The position numbers and the translations under genes were made by a program. The notes below the pieces were generated by a model that was given only the letters and a program-made list of their open reading frames with translations, was not told the origin of the DNA and did not search any database. This document shows, one piece after another, positions 45,632 to 55,533 of a stretch of 64,000 nt of DNA; position 1 is the stretch's first letter; each line of letters starts with the position of its first letter. The stretch is from the NCBI RefSeq assembly GCF_021650705.1, contig NZ_CP087138.1:2666001-2730000 (forward strand), read 5' to 3'. This DNA comes from Pseudomonas sp. KNUC1026. Lineage in GTDB: Bacteria; Pseudomonadota; Gammaproteobacteria; Pseudomonadales; Pseudomonadaceae.

Positions 45632-47453
45632 ATGGCTTCAGGCGCTCCCATTCCCCTGAACGAAACGTTGCGCCTGAGCCGTGTCAACACCCTCTGCCTG
45701 CTGGAGCCTGAGCCCGACGCAGATTCTCGACCAGCTCGTACGCACCCTGGCCTTGCAATTTCAGGTGCCCATTTCGCTGGTGTCGATCATCGACGAACGC
45801 CGCCAGTGGTTCCGTGCACGCATTGGCCTTGCCGCCGAGCACACTGCGCGCGATCAGTCGTTCTGTGCCTACGCGATTCTGGAAAAAGGCGTGTTCCAGG
45901 TGCCGGATACTCATCTGGACCCCCGCTTTGCCGACAACCCGCTGGTGACCGGCGAGCCAGGCATTCGCTTTTATGCCGCCGCCCCCTTGATCACCGAAGA
46001 CGGCCTGGGCCTGGGTGGGCTGTGCATCATCGACACGGTCCCGCGGCCAGCCCTGACTGTTGAGCAGGCTGCGGTGCTCGAGCACTTTGCGCAACTGGCC
46101 ATGCTGCGCCTGAGCACTCTGCGCAGTGCCAGTTACCTGGATGCGCCGACTGGCCTGTTCAACCGCTTTCGGCTTGAACAGGACATCGACCACGCCCTGA
46201 CTTTCGGCGGCCACAGCCTGGTCGTGATCGACCTGGTGACCCCGGATTTTCTCAACGATCTGGTCAGGGCACTGGGCTACAACTTTTCCCAGGAGTTGGT
46301 CAGCGTCCTGCATAACGCCTTGCGCGAGCAATTGCCCGACGGCCAGGCGCTGTACAAGATCACCCCGACTCGCTTCGGCTTTCTGGTGGCCAGCGGCAAG
46401 CAGGTTGCCGAGCGTGCCTTCAAGCAGCTGTTGAGTGCATTCGAGGCGCCGCTCGCCTGTGGCAACATCCCGATCCAGACCCAGCCCGGGATCGGTGCAA
46501 TCGCCCTGGAACTGGACAGCAGCGATACCGACCGCGACTGGCTGCGCCTGGCCGTCAGCGCCGCTGACGATGCTCGCGACCGTGGCACCGGGTGGTGTTG
46601 GTACGAACCCCACCTGGACCTGGCACAGCAACGGGCCTTTTTGCTGCTGACGTCGCTGGCCGAAGCTGTACGCAGCGAAGATCAGTTTCACCTGGTCTAC
46701 CAGCCCCGGCTCGAAGTGACCGGCGGCCAGGTGACCACAGTGGAGGCATTGCTGCGCTGGCAGCACCCGGTGCTTGGCCCGGTAAGCCCGGGCGAATTCG
46801 TGCCTCTGGCCGAGAAAACCGCGCTGATGCGGCCACTTAGCCTGTGGGTGCTCAAGCACGTAGTCGAGCAGGCTGCCCGCTGGCAGCGCCAGGGTTTACG
46901 CTTTCGCGTGGCCATCAATGTCAGCGCGCCAGACCTCGCCAGCCCGCTGTTCACTGACCGGTTGATGGAGCTGGTTGCGCAGCATGCACTGGACCCGCAG
47001 GCGCTGGAGGTCGAGTTTACCGAGAGTGCGCTCTCGCAGAATCTGGACATGGTCTGCGACCAGCTATTGCGCCTGCGCGCGCTGGGCATGGAAGTGTCGA
47101 TCGACGATTTCGGCAGCGGCTACAGCAACTGGACCTACCTCAGCCAACTGCCCGCCACGACCCTGAAGCTGGACCGCTCGCTGATCAAGAACATCACCGA
47201 GCAGGAAAAGGACTACCGGCTGGTCGAAGCCATGATCGAGCTGGCACGCCGCGTCGGCTACCGCACTGTGGCAGAGGGTATCGAGACGTTACAGCAGTAT
47301 CAGTTGGTCAGTGCGCTGGGCTGCCAGCAGGTGCAGGGCTATCTCATTGCCCGCCCCATGCCAGCGGGCGCCCTCGAAAGCTGGATGACAACCCAGCGCC
47401 GGCAGCTCGCAAACCAGTTGCGCGAAGCCGAGCCGGTTCAGTCTCTCCACTGA
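45632..47453 (+). CDS. GAF - degenerate GGDEF - EAL protein, probable c-di-GMP phosphodiesterase (apparent frameshift)
   Basis: Start ATG 45632 is followed by ASGAPIPLNETLRLSRVNTL, the usual opening of Pseudomonas GAF-sensor proteins. The frame breaks near 45716-45722; restoring two bases (for example a GC unit in GACGCAG) joins it to ILDQLVRTLALQFQVPISLV, giving 607 residues. As written, only the frame from GTG 45681 is open. Domains: GAF (about 20-165), GGDEF-like without the motif (ITPTRFGFLVA in its place), and EAL with EALLRW, NVSAPDL, EFTESAL, DDFGSGYSN and KLDRSLI, so phosphodiesterase activity is expected. It overlaps the convergent receiver gene by 16 bp. Confidence 0.82.
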
Positions 47454-47827
47454 GTGCCCAGCGCCAACAAGCGGTTGGCGTTGAACATCAACGACTCGAT
47501 GGCAAAGGGCTTGGCCAGAAACGGCCCTACCGGCCGCCTGCGCGCATCGCCGGTATAGCCGGAGACCGTCAGCACCGGCACCGTTGGCCACAACTCGGCA
47601 ACGAAATACCCCAGTTCCAGCCCGTCCAGCTCACCCGGCATGCGCACATCGGTCACCAGCAGGTCGACCTTGCCGCAACAGGCCTGCAGCAGCTGCAATG
47701 CCTCGTCGGCATCGTTGACACCTGTCACCGCGAACCCCTCTTCGCGAAAGGCCTCGCACAGAACCGTGTTGAGCAGAATCTCGTCTTCAACCACCAACAC
47801 ATGAGGGGATTGCGGGGTTTCAACCAT
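47438..47827 (-). CDS. Single-domain response regulator
   Basis: 129 residues, a receiver domain only. It has the acidic pair (VLVVEDEILL), the phosphorylatable Asp in LLVTDVRMPG (about residue 57), LTVSGY with Ser in the Thr/Ser position, and the lysine in FLAKPF. No output domain. It converges with the EAL gene, so any joint regulation would be by antisense overlap rather than an operon. The cognate kinase is not in the window. Confidence 0.88.
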   Translation of the reverse strand: MVETPQSPHVLVVEDEILLNTVLCEAFREEGFAVTGVNDADEALQLLQACCGKVDLLVTDVRMPGELDGLELGYFVAELWPTVPVLTVSGYTGDARRRPVGPFLAKPFAIESLMFNANRLLALGTQWRD

Positions 47828-48014
47828 GGCGGCCTCTCGATCATTCCGTCCTTGCCTATTATCTGAGCACGGCCCGGCGCTGAAAATTTCGCGCCGGTCG
47901 TCTGCTGCCTGCGATGACCATTCGCCAGCCGAAGGGCAAATCCGATGGAATTTGTCTGGATAGGCACGTTCCCTTATTGCGTGAACGTTAATACAGCTAT
48001 CGAGAACGCTGCGA

Positions 48015-48284
48015 ATGCCAAACCCGACTCTCTACATCATCGACTACTACCTGCACGGGGCACCGAAGAGCTTCGTGCTGCGCCACGACCGCATGGACAA
48101 TGCCGAAGCCTGGCATTGGGCGAGCTGCGACGCCGGCATCGGCCATATCGCACGTAACCGCCACGACAAGATCCGCAAGACCTCAAAGCCTATGGCAGAG
48201 AAGTACGGCATCACCCAGGTGACCTGGCGGCAGGCGGGTGCAACCGGCGCCAGCCAACAGGGGGCCATGGCCAACGGTACGTGA
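48015..48284 (+). CDS. Small conserved Pseudomonas protein (DUF6555-like)
   Basis: 89 residues, no signal peptide or membrane segment. The stretch LYIIDYYLHGAPKSFVLRHD and the segment DNAEAWHWASCDAG recall a small Pseudomonas family that I know as DUF6555. Function unknown. Confidence 0.6.
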   Translation: MPNPTLYIIDYYLHGAPKSFVLRHDRMDNAEAWHWASCDAGIGHIARNRHDKIRKTSKPMAEKYGITQVTWRQAGATGASQQGAMANGT

Positions 48285-48395
48285 CCTCGTGGCCGCTGGC
48301 GTCATCGAACTTCGCACAGCCGGCATCGGTGCTTCACCCTTGAAGGGTTAGCCATTAAGATGCCGCATGCGTTTTCGCTGACGAGGAAATACAAG

Positions 48396-49601
48396 TTGAT
48401 CATCCATCCCAAGGTTCGCGGTTTCATTTGCACCACCACCCATCCCACTGGCTGCGAGCGCAATGTGCTCGAGCAGATCGAAGCCACCCGCGCCCAGGGC
48501 GTACGCACCGATGGCCCCAAGAAGGTCCTGGTGATCGGCGCTTCCAGTGGCTATGGCCTGGCGGCGCGTGTGACCGCAGCCTTCGGTTTCAAGGCCGACA
48601 CCCTGGGTGTGTTCTTCGAAAAGCCCGGCACCGAGAGCAAAGCCGGCACCGCGGGCTGGTACAACTCCGCTGCCTTCGACAAATTCGCCAAGGCCGATGG
48701 CCTGTACAGCAAGTCGATCAACGGTGATGCGTTCTCCGACGAGGCGCGGGCCAAGGTCATCGAGCTGATCAAGAACGAAATGGGCGGCCAGGTCGACCTG
48801 GTGATCTACTCGCTCGCCTCCCCGGTGCGCAAGCTGCCAGGCTCGGGTGAAGTCAAGCGCTCGGTGCTCAAGCCGATCGGCCAGACCTACACCTCCACCG
48901 CCATCGACACCAACAAGGACACCATCGTCCAGGCGTCGATCGAGCCGGCCAACGAGCAGGAAATCGAAGACACCATCACCGTGATGGGCGGCCAGGACTG
49001 GCAGCTGTGGGTCGACGCGCTGAGCACTGCCGGCGTGCTGGCTCAGGGCGCTCGTACCGTTGCCTTCAGCTATATCGGCACCGAAATCACCTGGCCGATC
49101 TACTGGCATGGCGCACTGGGCAAGGCCAAGGCCGACCTGGACACCACCGCCCAGCGCCTGAACACCCAGTTGCAGGGCCAGGGCGGTGGCGCAGCCGTTG
49201 CCGTGCTCAAATCGGTAGTCACCCAGGCCAGCGCGGCCATTCCGGTGATGCCGCTGTACATCTCGATGGTCTACAAGGTGATGAAGGAGCACAAGCTCCA
49301 CGAAGGCACCATCGACCAGCTCAACCGCCTGTTCCGCGACCGCCTGTACCGTGAAGACGGCGTGGCCGGCGAACAGGACAGCGAAGGCCGCCTGCGCCTG
49401 GATGACTGGGAACTGCGCGATGACGTGCAAGGCGCCTGCAAGGCCCTGTGGCCGCAAGTCACCTCCGACAACCTGTTCGAACTGACCGACTATGCCGGCT
49501 ACAAGTACGAGTTCCTGAAGCTGTTCGGCTTCGAGCGCAAGGATGTCGACTACGACGCGGATGTGGCTACCGACGTGAAGTTCGACTGCATCGAGCTGTG
49601 A
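48396..49601 (+). CDS. fabV: Enoyl-ACP reductase FabV
   Basis: 401 residues from TTG 48396, which matches the usual FabV start ([20 protein letters not shown]) and has GAGG ten bases upstream; longer frames from ATG 48360 are less likely. Rossmann motif [16 protein letters not shown], and the FabV active-site pair Tyr-x8-Lys in [10 protein letters not shown]. It reduces trans-2-enoyl-ACP with NADH in fatty acid synthesis, and FabV enzymes are insensitive to triclosan. Confidence 0.95.
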   Translation: MIIHPKVRGFICTTTHPTGCERNVLEQIEATRAQGVRTDGPKKVLVIGASSGYGLAARVTAAFGFKADTLGVFFEKPGTESKAGTAGWYNSAAFDKFAKADGLYSKSINGDAFSDEARAKVIELIKNEMGGQVDLVIYSLASPVRKLPGSGEVKRSVLKPIGQTYTSTAIDTNKDTIVQASIEPANEQEIEDTITVMGGQDWQLWVDALSTAGVLAQGARTVAFSYIGTEITWPIYWHGALGKAKADLDTTAQRLNTQLQGQGGGAAVAVLKSVVTQASAAIPVMPLYISMVYKVMKEHKLHEGTIDQLNRLFRDRLYREDGVAGEQDSEGRLRLDDWELRDDVQGACKALWPQVTSDNLFELTDYAGYKYEFLKLFGFERKDVDYDADVATDVKFDCIEL

Positions 49602-49607
49602 AGAAAT

Positions 49608-49631
49608 GGGGGAGCGCAATTGCGCTCCCCC
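49608..49631 (+). terminator. Perfect inverted repeat after fabV, probable terminator
   Basis: GGGGGAGCGCAA and TTGCGCTCCCCC form a continuous 12-bp palindrome starting seven bases after the fabV stop. There is no T run, so termination may be Rho-assisted. Confidence 0.65.
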
Positions 49632-49667
49632 ACACGTTACCGCCCTCGAGAATGGCTCATGCTGCCT

Positions 49668-50117
49668 TCAACCAGAGGCTTTCAGCTCGCTGCTGCTATC
49701 GGGCTGCGCCGACAGCGGCAGGCCGAATATCGCGTCGAACGCCCAGTTGAACACGTAGGTGTACACGAGAAAGAAGACCAGCAAGCCAAGATCCAGCACG
49801 AACGCCTCCCACCAGCTGATCCCGAGCCAAGCCGCGAACAGCGGCACCAGAATCACCACCAGCCCGCCCTCGAACCCCACCGCATGGATAACACGCCGCC
49901 ACACCGTGCGAGTGCGATCACGCCGGCGCTTCTCCCACGCCTCGAATGCTCCGTTCCAGGCCAGGTTCCAGAGGATCGCCACGACCGACGCCCCTACTGC
50001 CGCGCCACCTGCATGCCCCGCATCATGTCCCAGCAGCGAGAGCACGAATGAATTGAAGGCGATGGCGATACCTTCATAAAGCGTGACATAGACGATCCTA
50101 CGCTTGACGCCTTGCAT
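49668..50117 (-). CDS. PACE family (AceI-like) efflux transporter
   Basis: 149 residues with four membrane helices. The opening GVKRRIVYVTLYEGIAIAFN, then AILWNLAWNGAFEAWEKRRR and FEGGLVVILVPLFAAWLGIS, contain the family's conserved acidic and Arg residues in a duplicated helical pair. PACE proteins export cationic biocides such as chlorhexidine or polyamine-like compounds. A LysR-type regulator is divergent, 96 bp away, the typical arrangement. Confidence 0.9.
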   Translation of the reverse strand: MQGVKRRIVYVTLYEGIAIAFNSFVLSLLGHDAGHAGGAAVGASVVAILWNLAWNGAFEAWEKRRRDRTRTVWRRVIHAVGFEGGLVVILVPLFAAWLGISWWEAFVLDLGLLVFFLVYTYVFNWAFDAIFGLPLSAQPDSSSELKASG

Positions 50118-50213
50118 GAGACTGATCCCTTCCTGAATGGCTTGGCGGGGATACTGCTATGCATCCGCTGAATGATAAAGTCAGGTTCTTTCAGAAAAAC
50201 TGACAGGCCGGCC

Positions 50214-51122
50214 ATGGCACTCAACAGTGAAACCCTTAGATTGATACTCGCAGTGATTGACCACGGGTCGTTCTCCGCTGCCGCTCGCGCCCTGAATCGT
50301 GTGCCCTCGGCCGTGAGCATGATGATCGGGCAACTGGAGGCTGAACTTGATCTGCCATTGTTCGAGCGCAGTGGCCGCGAGGCCCGCCCCACCCCTGCTG
50401 CACGGGCGCTGGAGGTGCAGGCCCGGCAAATCACCCATCAACTGGCGCAGCTCAACGCCCACGCCTTGCAACTGCACCAGGGGCTCGAAAGCAGGCTCAC
50501 ACTGGCGGTCGCCCCCGAGCTGCTGTCAGCGGCCTGGAGTGCGCCATTGGCCGAGCTGGCTCAGGCTTACCCGAACCTTGAGGTGGAAATTCGCAGCGCG
50601 CCGCAGGCCGACGCGCTGGCCATGCTGCATGCAGGGCAGGCGCAACTGGCCATTGTGTTCGAACGGCCGACGATGGATGAACGCGAAGACTTCGACGAGT
50701 TGGCTAGTGAAACCCTGGTTGCGGTGATTTCCCCTGCCCATTCGATCCTGAAGCAGTGCAACGGCCGCCTGTGCGCCGATGACCTGGCCTTGCTGCGGCA
50801 GATCCTGGTCGCAAGCCACAGCGCCGACAGCGCAGCGCCTCGGGTGCTGCTGTCACGCCAGTACTGGCTGACCGACAGCCACCTGGCGACATTGAGCCTC
50901 GTGCAGGCCGGGTTGGGCTGGGCTTATCTGCCACAGAGCCTGGTACGCCCGCTGGTGGCCAGTGGTGCGTTGGAAGTGATCTGCTTCGAGCACATGAGCA
51001 ATCAGCTCAGGCTGTGGGTAGATGTGGTGTGGTCACGCGAGCGGCCACTGGGGCTGGGAGCGCAGCGCTATCTGGAGCTGTTGCGTCAAAGCTCACTGCA
51101 CTGGCAGGAAATTGAGAAATAG
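50214..51122 (+). CDS. LysR-family regulator, divergent from the PACE transporter
   Basis: 302 residues from ATG 50214. N-terminal winged helix (LRLILAVIDHGSFSAAARAL ... VPSAVSMMIGQLEAELDLPL) and a C-terminal substrate-binding domain from about residue 90. It probably controls the divergent PACE gene through the 96-bp shared region. Its 3' end overlaps the convergent lipoprotein gene by 30 bp. Confidence 0.93.
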   Translation: MALNSETLRLILAVIDHGSFSAAARALNRVPSAVSMMIGQLEAELDLPLFERSGREARPTPAARALEVQARQITHQLAQLNAHALQLHQGLESRLTLAVAPELLSAAWSAPLAELAQAYPNLEVEIRSAPQADALAMLHAGQAQLAIVFERPTMDEREDFDELASETLVAVISPAHSILKQCNGRLCADDLALLRQILVASHSADSAAPRVLLSRQYWLTDSHLATLSLVQAGLGWAYLPQSLVRPLVASGALEVICFEHMSNQLRLWVDVVWSRERPLGLGAQRYLELLRQSSLHWQEIEK

Positions 51123-51818
51123 CAGGCTTTGCGCGTAGTTCAGGCCGATGCGCCGGTAACGCTCATCGAGCAGCTGCGCAAGCAGGTCGAGCCGAGCAAC
51201 GATTTTGCCGAACTCGGTGGCAAAACTCAGGTTGCTGCCCTCTTCGGAAATTTCGTTGGAAAACAGCAGCGGCTGGCCGTTCCTGCCTTGGCGCTGGCTG
51301 AGCATCCAGGTGGCTTTCTCGATGTTGCGGGCGGCGTTGTTGACGAATTTGGGGTCGATCACATCGGTCATGTAGAACACCGTGCGATGCCCATGGGCGG
51401 TCACGATCATGCTGCCGATGGCATAAATGAAAGCACCGACGCGATCACCCAGAAACTCCGGACCCAGCGCGTAATTCAAGGCGGCCAGGTCGCGGCGCTG
51501 GCCGAGCTGAGGCATGGGCTGCTGCTGTTCGATAGCGTTGCGTACCTGCCGGGATGCGGTAATCACATCCAGGTAACCCGACTTCTTCAGCTCCAGCGGA
51601 TTGCGCAGATAGAGCTTGCGCATCAGCAGGAAGAGGCTTTCCATGTTGTCGCGCATGGCGAGGGTGGCCATGCGGTCTACGCTGGTCTGGAAAAACTCCT
51701 GAGGACGGGTTTCACCGAACTGACGAGTGATGTCGCGGCCCTGCTGTCGGGTGCACCCCACAACGGCCAAGGGCGCCAGGGCGAGGCTGGAAAGCAGGGT
51801 TCGACGGGTAATCGGCAT
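51093..51818 (-). CDS. Lipoprotein of unknown function
   Basis: 241 residues from ATG 51818. The N-terminus PITRRTLLSSLALAPLAVVGC has a twin arginine before the hydrophobic core and ends in a lipobox (VVGC), so it is probably lipidated and possibly Tat-exported. The rest is helical, with no motif I recognise. It lies 101 bp before the next minus-strand gene's stop. Confidence 0.7.
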   Translation of the reverse strand: MPITRRTLLSSLALAPLAVVGCTRQQGRDITRQFGETRPQEFFQTSVDRMATLAMRDNMESLFLLMRKLYLRNPLELKKSGYLDVITASRQVRNAIEQQQPMPQLGQRRDLAALNYALGPEFLGDRVGAFIYAIGSMIVTAHGHRTVFYMTDVIDPKFVNNAARNIEKATWMLSQRQGRNGQPLLFSNEISEEGSNLSFATEFGKIVARLDLLAQLLDERYRRIGLNYAQSLLFLNFLPVQ

Positions 51819-51919
51819 CAACGGTCGCTTGAAGGGCCGCCAGCCCAATTGCTGGCAGTTCGCCAATCATCGACCGCAGGTGATGCCGAAAGTGCCCGAC
51901 GAGCGGTGGCCGTGGCTTG

Positions 51920-52048
51920 TCAGCGCCGAGGGCGGCGACCGTTGCGCTCATTGTCGGCCGGGATCGGCACCGGTTGCAGCGGTGGTGGAATCAGGCCCAG
52001 CGCGCGGGCGAGGTCTTGAAGCCAGTTGAACAGGTTGGTGCTCTTCAT
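51920..52048 (-). CDS. Very small protein, PA1414-like
   Basis: 42 residues from ATG 52048 (MKSTNLFNWLQDLARALGLI), with AAGGGGG just upstream. The helix WLQDLARALGLI followed by PPPLQPVPIP and an Arg-rich tail resembles a small Pseudomonas family that I remember as PA1414. It is too short for most gene callers. Function unknown; relatives are reported near anaerobically induced genes. Confidence 0.6.
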   Translation of the reverse strand: MKSTNLFNWLQDLARALGLIPPPLQPVPIPADNERNGRRPRR

Positions 52049-52070
52049 ATTTGCCCCCTTGGGGTCGACT

Positions 52071-52095
52071 ACGCGGCAGCAAACGCGGCTGCTAC
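52071..52095. repeat. REP-like inverted repeat remnant
   Basis: CGCGGCAGC and GCGGCTGCT-type arms around AAAC resemble a diverged Pseudomonas REP unit (stem of the CGCGGG/CCCGCT kind followed by CTACA). Single copy, imperfect; assignment tentative. Confidence 0.35.
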
Positions 52096-52308
52096 ACCCG
52101 GATCATAGCGCCGCCTCACGGGAAACACATCCCTTGTGATGCGGCGGTTCAGCGCACATTCAATCAAGCTGCAGCCCGGCACGACCAGCGGCAGCCCACG
52201 CCCAGCCTGGGCTTGCGGCAAATTGCCGCCTCGGTTGCTGAAACATCCAGCAATAAGGCTATCGGCCGGTACGCCTGTCGCTTGAGCGGTCGGAGGCCCA
52301 ATCGAAAA

Positions 52309-52322
52309 TTGATCCAGATCAA
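52309..52322. promoter_or_regulatory. Anr box upstream of hemN
   Basis: TTGATCCAGATCAA is a perfect TTGAT-N4-ATCAA site for the oxygen regulator Anr/FNR. Its centre is about 71 bp before the hemN start, compatible with activation at about -41.5 of a promoter in between. The anr gene is directly downstream of hemN. Confidence 0.85.
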
Positions 52323-52386
52323 AGGTGGCCCGAGGGCCGCGCTCTAAACTGCCGCCATTCCCGCCCCCGTGCCTTCAGGTACCGCC

Positions 52387-53768
52387 ATGTTCGATACCCC
52401 CAGTTGGGCCCCCGAGCTGATCCGCCGCTACGATCAGGCCGGCCCGCGTTACACCTCCTACCCTACCGCCCTGCAGTTCAACCCGGGGGTCGGCACGTTC
52501 GACCTGCTGCACGCCCTGCGCGAGAGCCGCCGTGCAGAGCGGCCGCTGTCGTTGTACGTTCACCTGCCGTTCTGCCCGCACATCTGCTACTACTGCGCGT
52601 GCAACAAGGTCATCACCAAAGACCGCAGCCGCTCAGCGCCCTACTTGCAGCGCCTGGAGCAGGAAATCCGGCTGATCGCCTGCCACCTCTCCCCCGACCA
52701 GCGCGTGGAGCAACTGCACCTGGGTGGCGGCACGCCAACCTTCCTCAACCACAGCGAACTGCGCCAGTTGATGGGCACACTGCGCGAGCATTTCAACCTG
52801 CTCGATGACGGCAGCGGCGACTACAGCATCGAGATCGACCCTCGCGAAGCCGACTGGTCGACCATGGGCCTGCTGCGCGAGCTGGGTTTCAACCGCATCA
52901 GCCTGGGCGTGCAGGACCTCGACCCCGACGTGCAACGGGCAGTCAATCGCCTGCAAACACTCGATGAGACGCTGGCGATCATCGAAGCGGCGCGTACCCT
53001 GCAATACCGCTCGATCAACCTCGACCTGATCTACGGCCTGCCGCGGCAAACACCGGAAACCTTCGCCCGCACCCTCAACGAGGTGCTGGCGCTGCAACCC
53101 GATCGCCTGTCGGTGTTCAACTACGCGCACTTGCCTGACCGGTTTGCGCCGCAGCGGCGCATCAACACCGCCGAATTGCCCAGCCCTGCACAAAAGCTGC
53201 GCATGCTGGAGGAAACCGTCGAGCGGCTCACTGCCGCAGGCTACCGCTACATCGGCATGGACCATTTCGCCATGCCCGACGACGAGCTGGCGATCGCTCA
53301 GGAAGAGCACACCTTGCAGCGCAATTTCCAGGGCTACACCACCCACGGCCACTGCGACCTGATCGGCCTGGGCGTTTCGGCCATCAGCCAGGTGGGCGAA
53401 CTGTTGTGCCAGAACGACAGCGACCTCAACGGTTACCAGGCGAGCCTGGCCGGCCTGCAACTGGCCACCCGCCGCGGCTATGTGTGCGATGAAGACGATC
53501 GCCTGCGCCGGGCGGTGATACAGCAGTTGATCTGCCACTTCGCGCTGGATTTCGCCGACATCGAACGGCGCTTTGCGGTGGACTTCCCCGCTACTTCGCC
53601 AATGCCTGGCCGCAGCTGCAGCGCATGGCCAGTGACGGCCTGCTGGCGCTGGATGCCCGGGGGATTCGTATCCTGCCCGCTGGGCGCCTGCTGGTGCGGG
53701 CTGTGTGCATGCTGTTCGACGCCTATCTGGGCGAGCAGGCCATGCCCCGGTATTCGCGCGTGATCTGA
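52387..53768 (+). CDS. hemN: Oxygen-independent coproporphyrinogen III oxidase HemN (apparent frameshift)
   Basis: Radical-SAM enzyme of anaerobic heme synthesis. From ATG 52387, the cluster motif is Cys63/67/70 ([12 protein letters not shown]), followed by [12 protein letters not shown] and the SAM-binding region. The frame breaks at the C4 run 53586-53589; one more C gives [20 protein letters not shown], and the C-terminal domain continues to TGA 53768. Repaired length is 460 residues, the family norm. Likely induced at low oxygen through the upstream Anr box. Confidence 0.92.
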
Positions 53769-53854
53769 TAGCTATGCTTAAACCCGATGGGCAGCGGACC
53801 GTCCATCGATTACCCTTCCCATTCGTATGTGTATTGAAAACAAAGGAACTTGTC

Positions 53855-54586
53855 ATGTCCGAACCTCTCAAGCGCAGCCAGCACCAGGCACACTGCAAGG
53901 ATTGCAGCCTGGCGCCACTGTGTTTGCCGCTTTCGCTGAACCTTGAGGACATGGACGCTCTCGACGACATCGTAAAACGCGGCCGCCCGCTGAAAAAAGG
54001 CGAATTCCTGTTCCGCCAGGGTGATCGTTTCGGCTCGGTCTATGCGGTGCGCTCAGGCGCCCTCAAGACTTTCAGCCTGAGCGACGCAGGCCAGGAACAG
54101 ATCACCGGCTTTCACCTGCCCAGCGAGCTGGTGGGCCTGTCAGGCATGGACACCGAGGCCTATCCGGTCTCGGCGCAGGCGCAGGAAACCACTTCGGTCT
54201 GCGAAATCCCCTTCGAACACCTCGACGAGTTGGCGGTGCAACTGCCGCAACTGCGCCGGCAACTGATGCGCGTGATGAGCCGGGAGATCCGTGACGACCA
54301 GCAGATGATGCTGCTGCTGTCGAAAAAAACCGCCGACGAGCGCATCGCCACTTTTCTGGTGAACCTGTCGGCGCGCTTCAGGGCGCGGGGCTTTTCGGCC
54401 AATCAGTTCCGCCTGAGCATGTCGCGCAACGAGATCGGCAATTACCTGGGCCTGGCGGTCGAAACCGTGTCCCGGGTGTTCACCCGCTTTCAGCAAGGCG
54501 GGCTGATCGAGGCAGTCGGCAAGGAGGTGCGCATCCTCGACCCGATCGAGCTGTGTGCATTGGCCGGCGGCGCGATGCAGGGCTGA
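53855..54586 (+). CDS. anr: Oxygen-responsive regulator Anr (FNR family)
   Basis: 243 residues from ATG 53855, with AAAGGAA seven bases upstream. Four candidate iron-sulfur ligands are in place: Cys14, 17, 23 ([11 protein letters not shown]) and Cys116 (TTSVCEIPF). A cyclic-nucleotide-like barrel follows, then the helix-turn-helix [20 protein letters not shown]. It activates anaerobic and microaerobic genes, including hemN next to it. Confidence 0.95.
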   Translation: MSEPLKRSQHQAHCKDCSLAPLCLPLSLNLEDMDALDDIVKRGRPLKKGEFLFRQGDRFGSVYAVRSGALKTFSLSDAGQEQITGFHLPSELVGLSGMDTEAYPVSAQAQETTSVCEIPFEHLDELAVQLPQLRRQLMRVMSREIRDDQQMMLLLSKKTADERIATFLVNLSARFRARGFSANQFRLSMSRNEIGNYLGLAVETVSRVFTRFQQGGLIEAVGKEVRILDPIELCALAGGAMQG

Positions 54587-54627
54587 CGGTTATACTGGCT
54601 GGCCAAACGCTAGCCTGAGATGCACCC

Positions 54628-55176
54628 ATGCCTTTTGACGCCGATTCCTGCAAAGCCCTGATCCGCCCGGTGGAGGACTTCCCGAAGCCGGGCGTGGTGT
54701 TTCGCGACATCACCCCGCTGTTTCAATCCCCCCGCGCCATGCGCAGCGTGATCGATGCCTTCGTCGAGCGTTATGTCGAAAGCCCGATCACCCATGTCGG
54801 CGTAATGGACGCGCGGGGCTTTTTGATCGGCTCTGTAGTGGCCCACGAGCTGAACCTGCCGCTTATTCTGTTCCGCAAACAGGGCAAGCTGCCGGCCGAT
54901 GTGCTCAGCGAGGGCTACCAGACCGAATACGGCGAGGCCTTTCTGGAGGTGCACAGCGACAGCCTGTGCGAAGGCGACTCACTGGTGCTGTTCGATGACC
55001 TGATCGCTACCGGCGGCACCCTGCTGGCTGCCACCAACCTGGCCCGGCGCATGGGCGCTCACGTTCAGGAAGCGGCGGCAATCATCGACCTGCCGGAACT
55101 CGGCGGCGCCGACCGGCTGCGCCAGGCCGGTGTGCCGGTGTTCGCGCTCACCGCCTTCGGCCTTACCGAACGCTGA
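54628..55176 (+). CDS. apt: Adenine phosphoribosyltransferase
   Basis: 182 residues. [20 protein letters not shown] near the start and the PRPP-binding motif [17 protein letters not shown] identify Apt, which recycles adenine to AMP. The anr-apt neighbourhood is conserved in Pseudomonas. It abuts the convergent lipoprotein gene with no gap. Confidence 0.95.
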   Translation: MPFDADSCKALIRPVEDFPKPGVVFRDITPLFQSPRAMRSVIDAFVERYVESPITHVGVMDARGFLIGSVVAHELNLPLILFRKQGKLPADVLSEGYQTEYGEAFLEVHSDSLCEGDSLVLFDDLIATGGTLLAATNLARRMGAHVQEAAAIIDLPELGGADRLRQAGVPVFALTAFGLTER

Positions 55177-55533
55177 TCAACCGCGGCAGTAGCCCTCTTC
55201 GCCCGGTTTGACCACCAGGCGATCATGCTTGCCGGCCAGCCATTTCATGCCGGTACCATCACCGTCCGTGGCACGCAGCACCTGCTCGCCATCCGGGCGG
55301 CTGAAGCCGATGCCGCCTGCCCGGGCTACGCCGTCGAAGGTACCGCGGTCGTCGAGGGTGTATTGCATGCTCAGGCGGTAGTGGCCCGGTTGCGCGCCGT
55401 CAGGGCGGGTGATTTCCAGGGCCAGGCCCTCGGGCCCGACCCAACGGCCAACCCAGGCATCGGTGGTCGAGGTGTCCACGCTCGGTTTGCACGCGGCCAG
55501 CGCCACGCACATCAGCCATGCATACTTTTTCAC
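55177..55533 (-). CDS. Small lipoprotein of unknown function, coupled to ttcA
   Basis: 118 residues from GTG 55533, which overlaps the ttcA stop (GTGA). The signal [14 protein letters not shown] ends in a lipobox (Cys15). The mature part begins [20 protein letters not shown] and is beta-rich ([20 protein letters not shown]), suggesting a small calycin-like or META-type fold. No family recognised. Confidence 0.75.
   Translation of the reverse strand: MKKYAWLMCVALAACKPSVDTSTTDAWVGRWVGPEGLALEITRPDGAQPGHYRLSMQYTLDDRGTFDGVARAGGIGFSRPDGEQVLRATDGDGTGMKWLAGKHDRLVVKPGEEGYCRG

Larger units (their letters stand above)
52049..52386. other. Divergent intergenic region upstream of hemN, 338 bp
   Basis: No gene is visible. 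It contains a REP-like remnant near its left end and an Anr box near hemN (both listed). The centre shows no recognisable structure. Confidence 0.6.

Noticed and set aside
48348..49619. 423-codon minus-strand frame opposite fabV
   Set aside because: Shadow of fabV; no ribosome site and no conserved motif.
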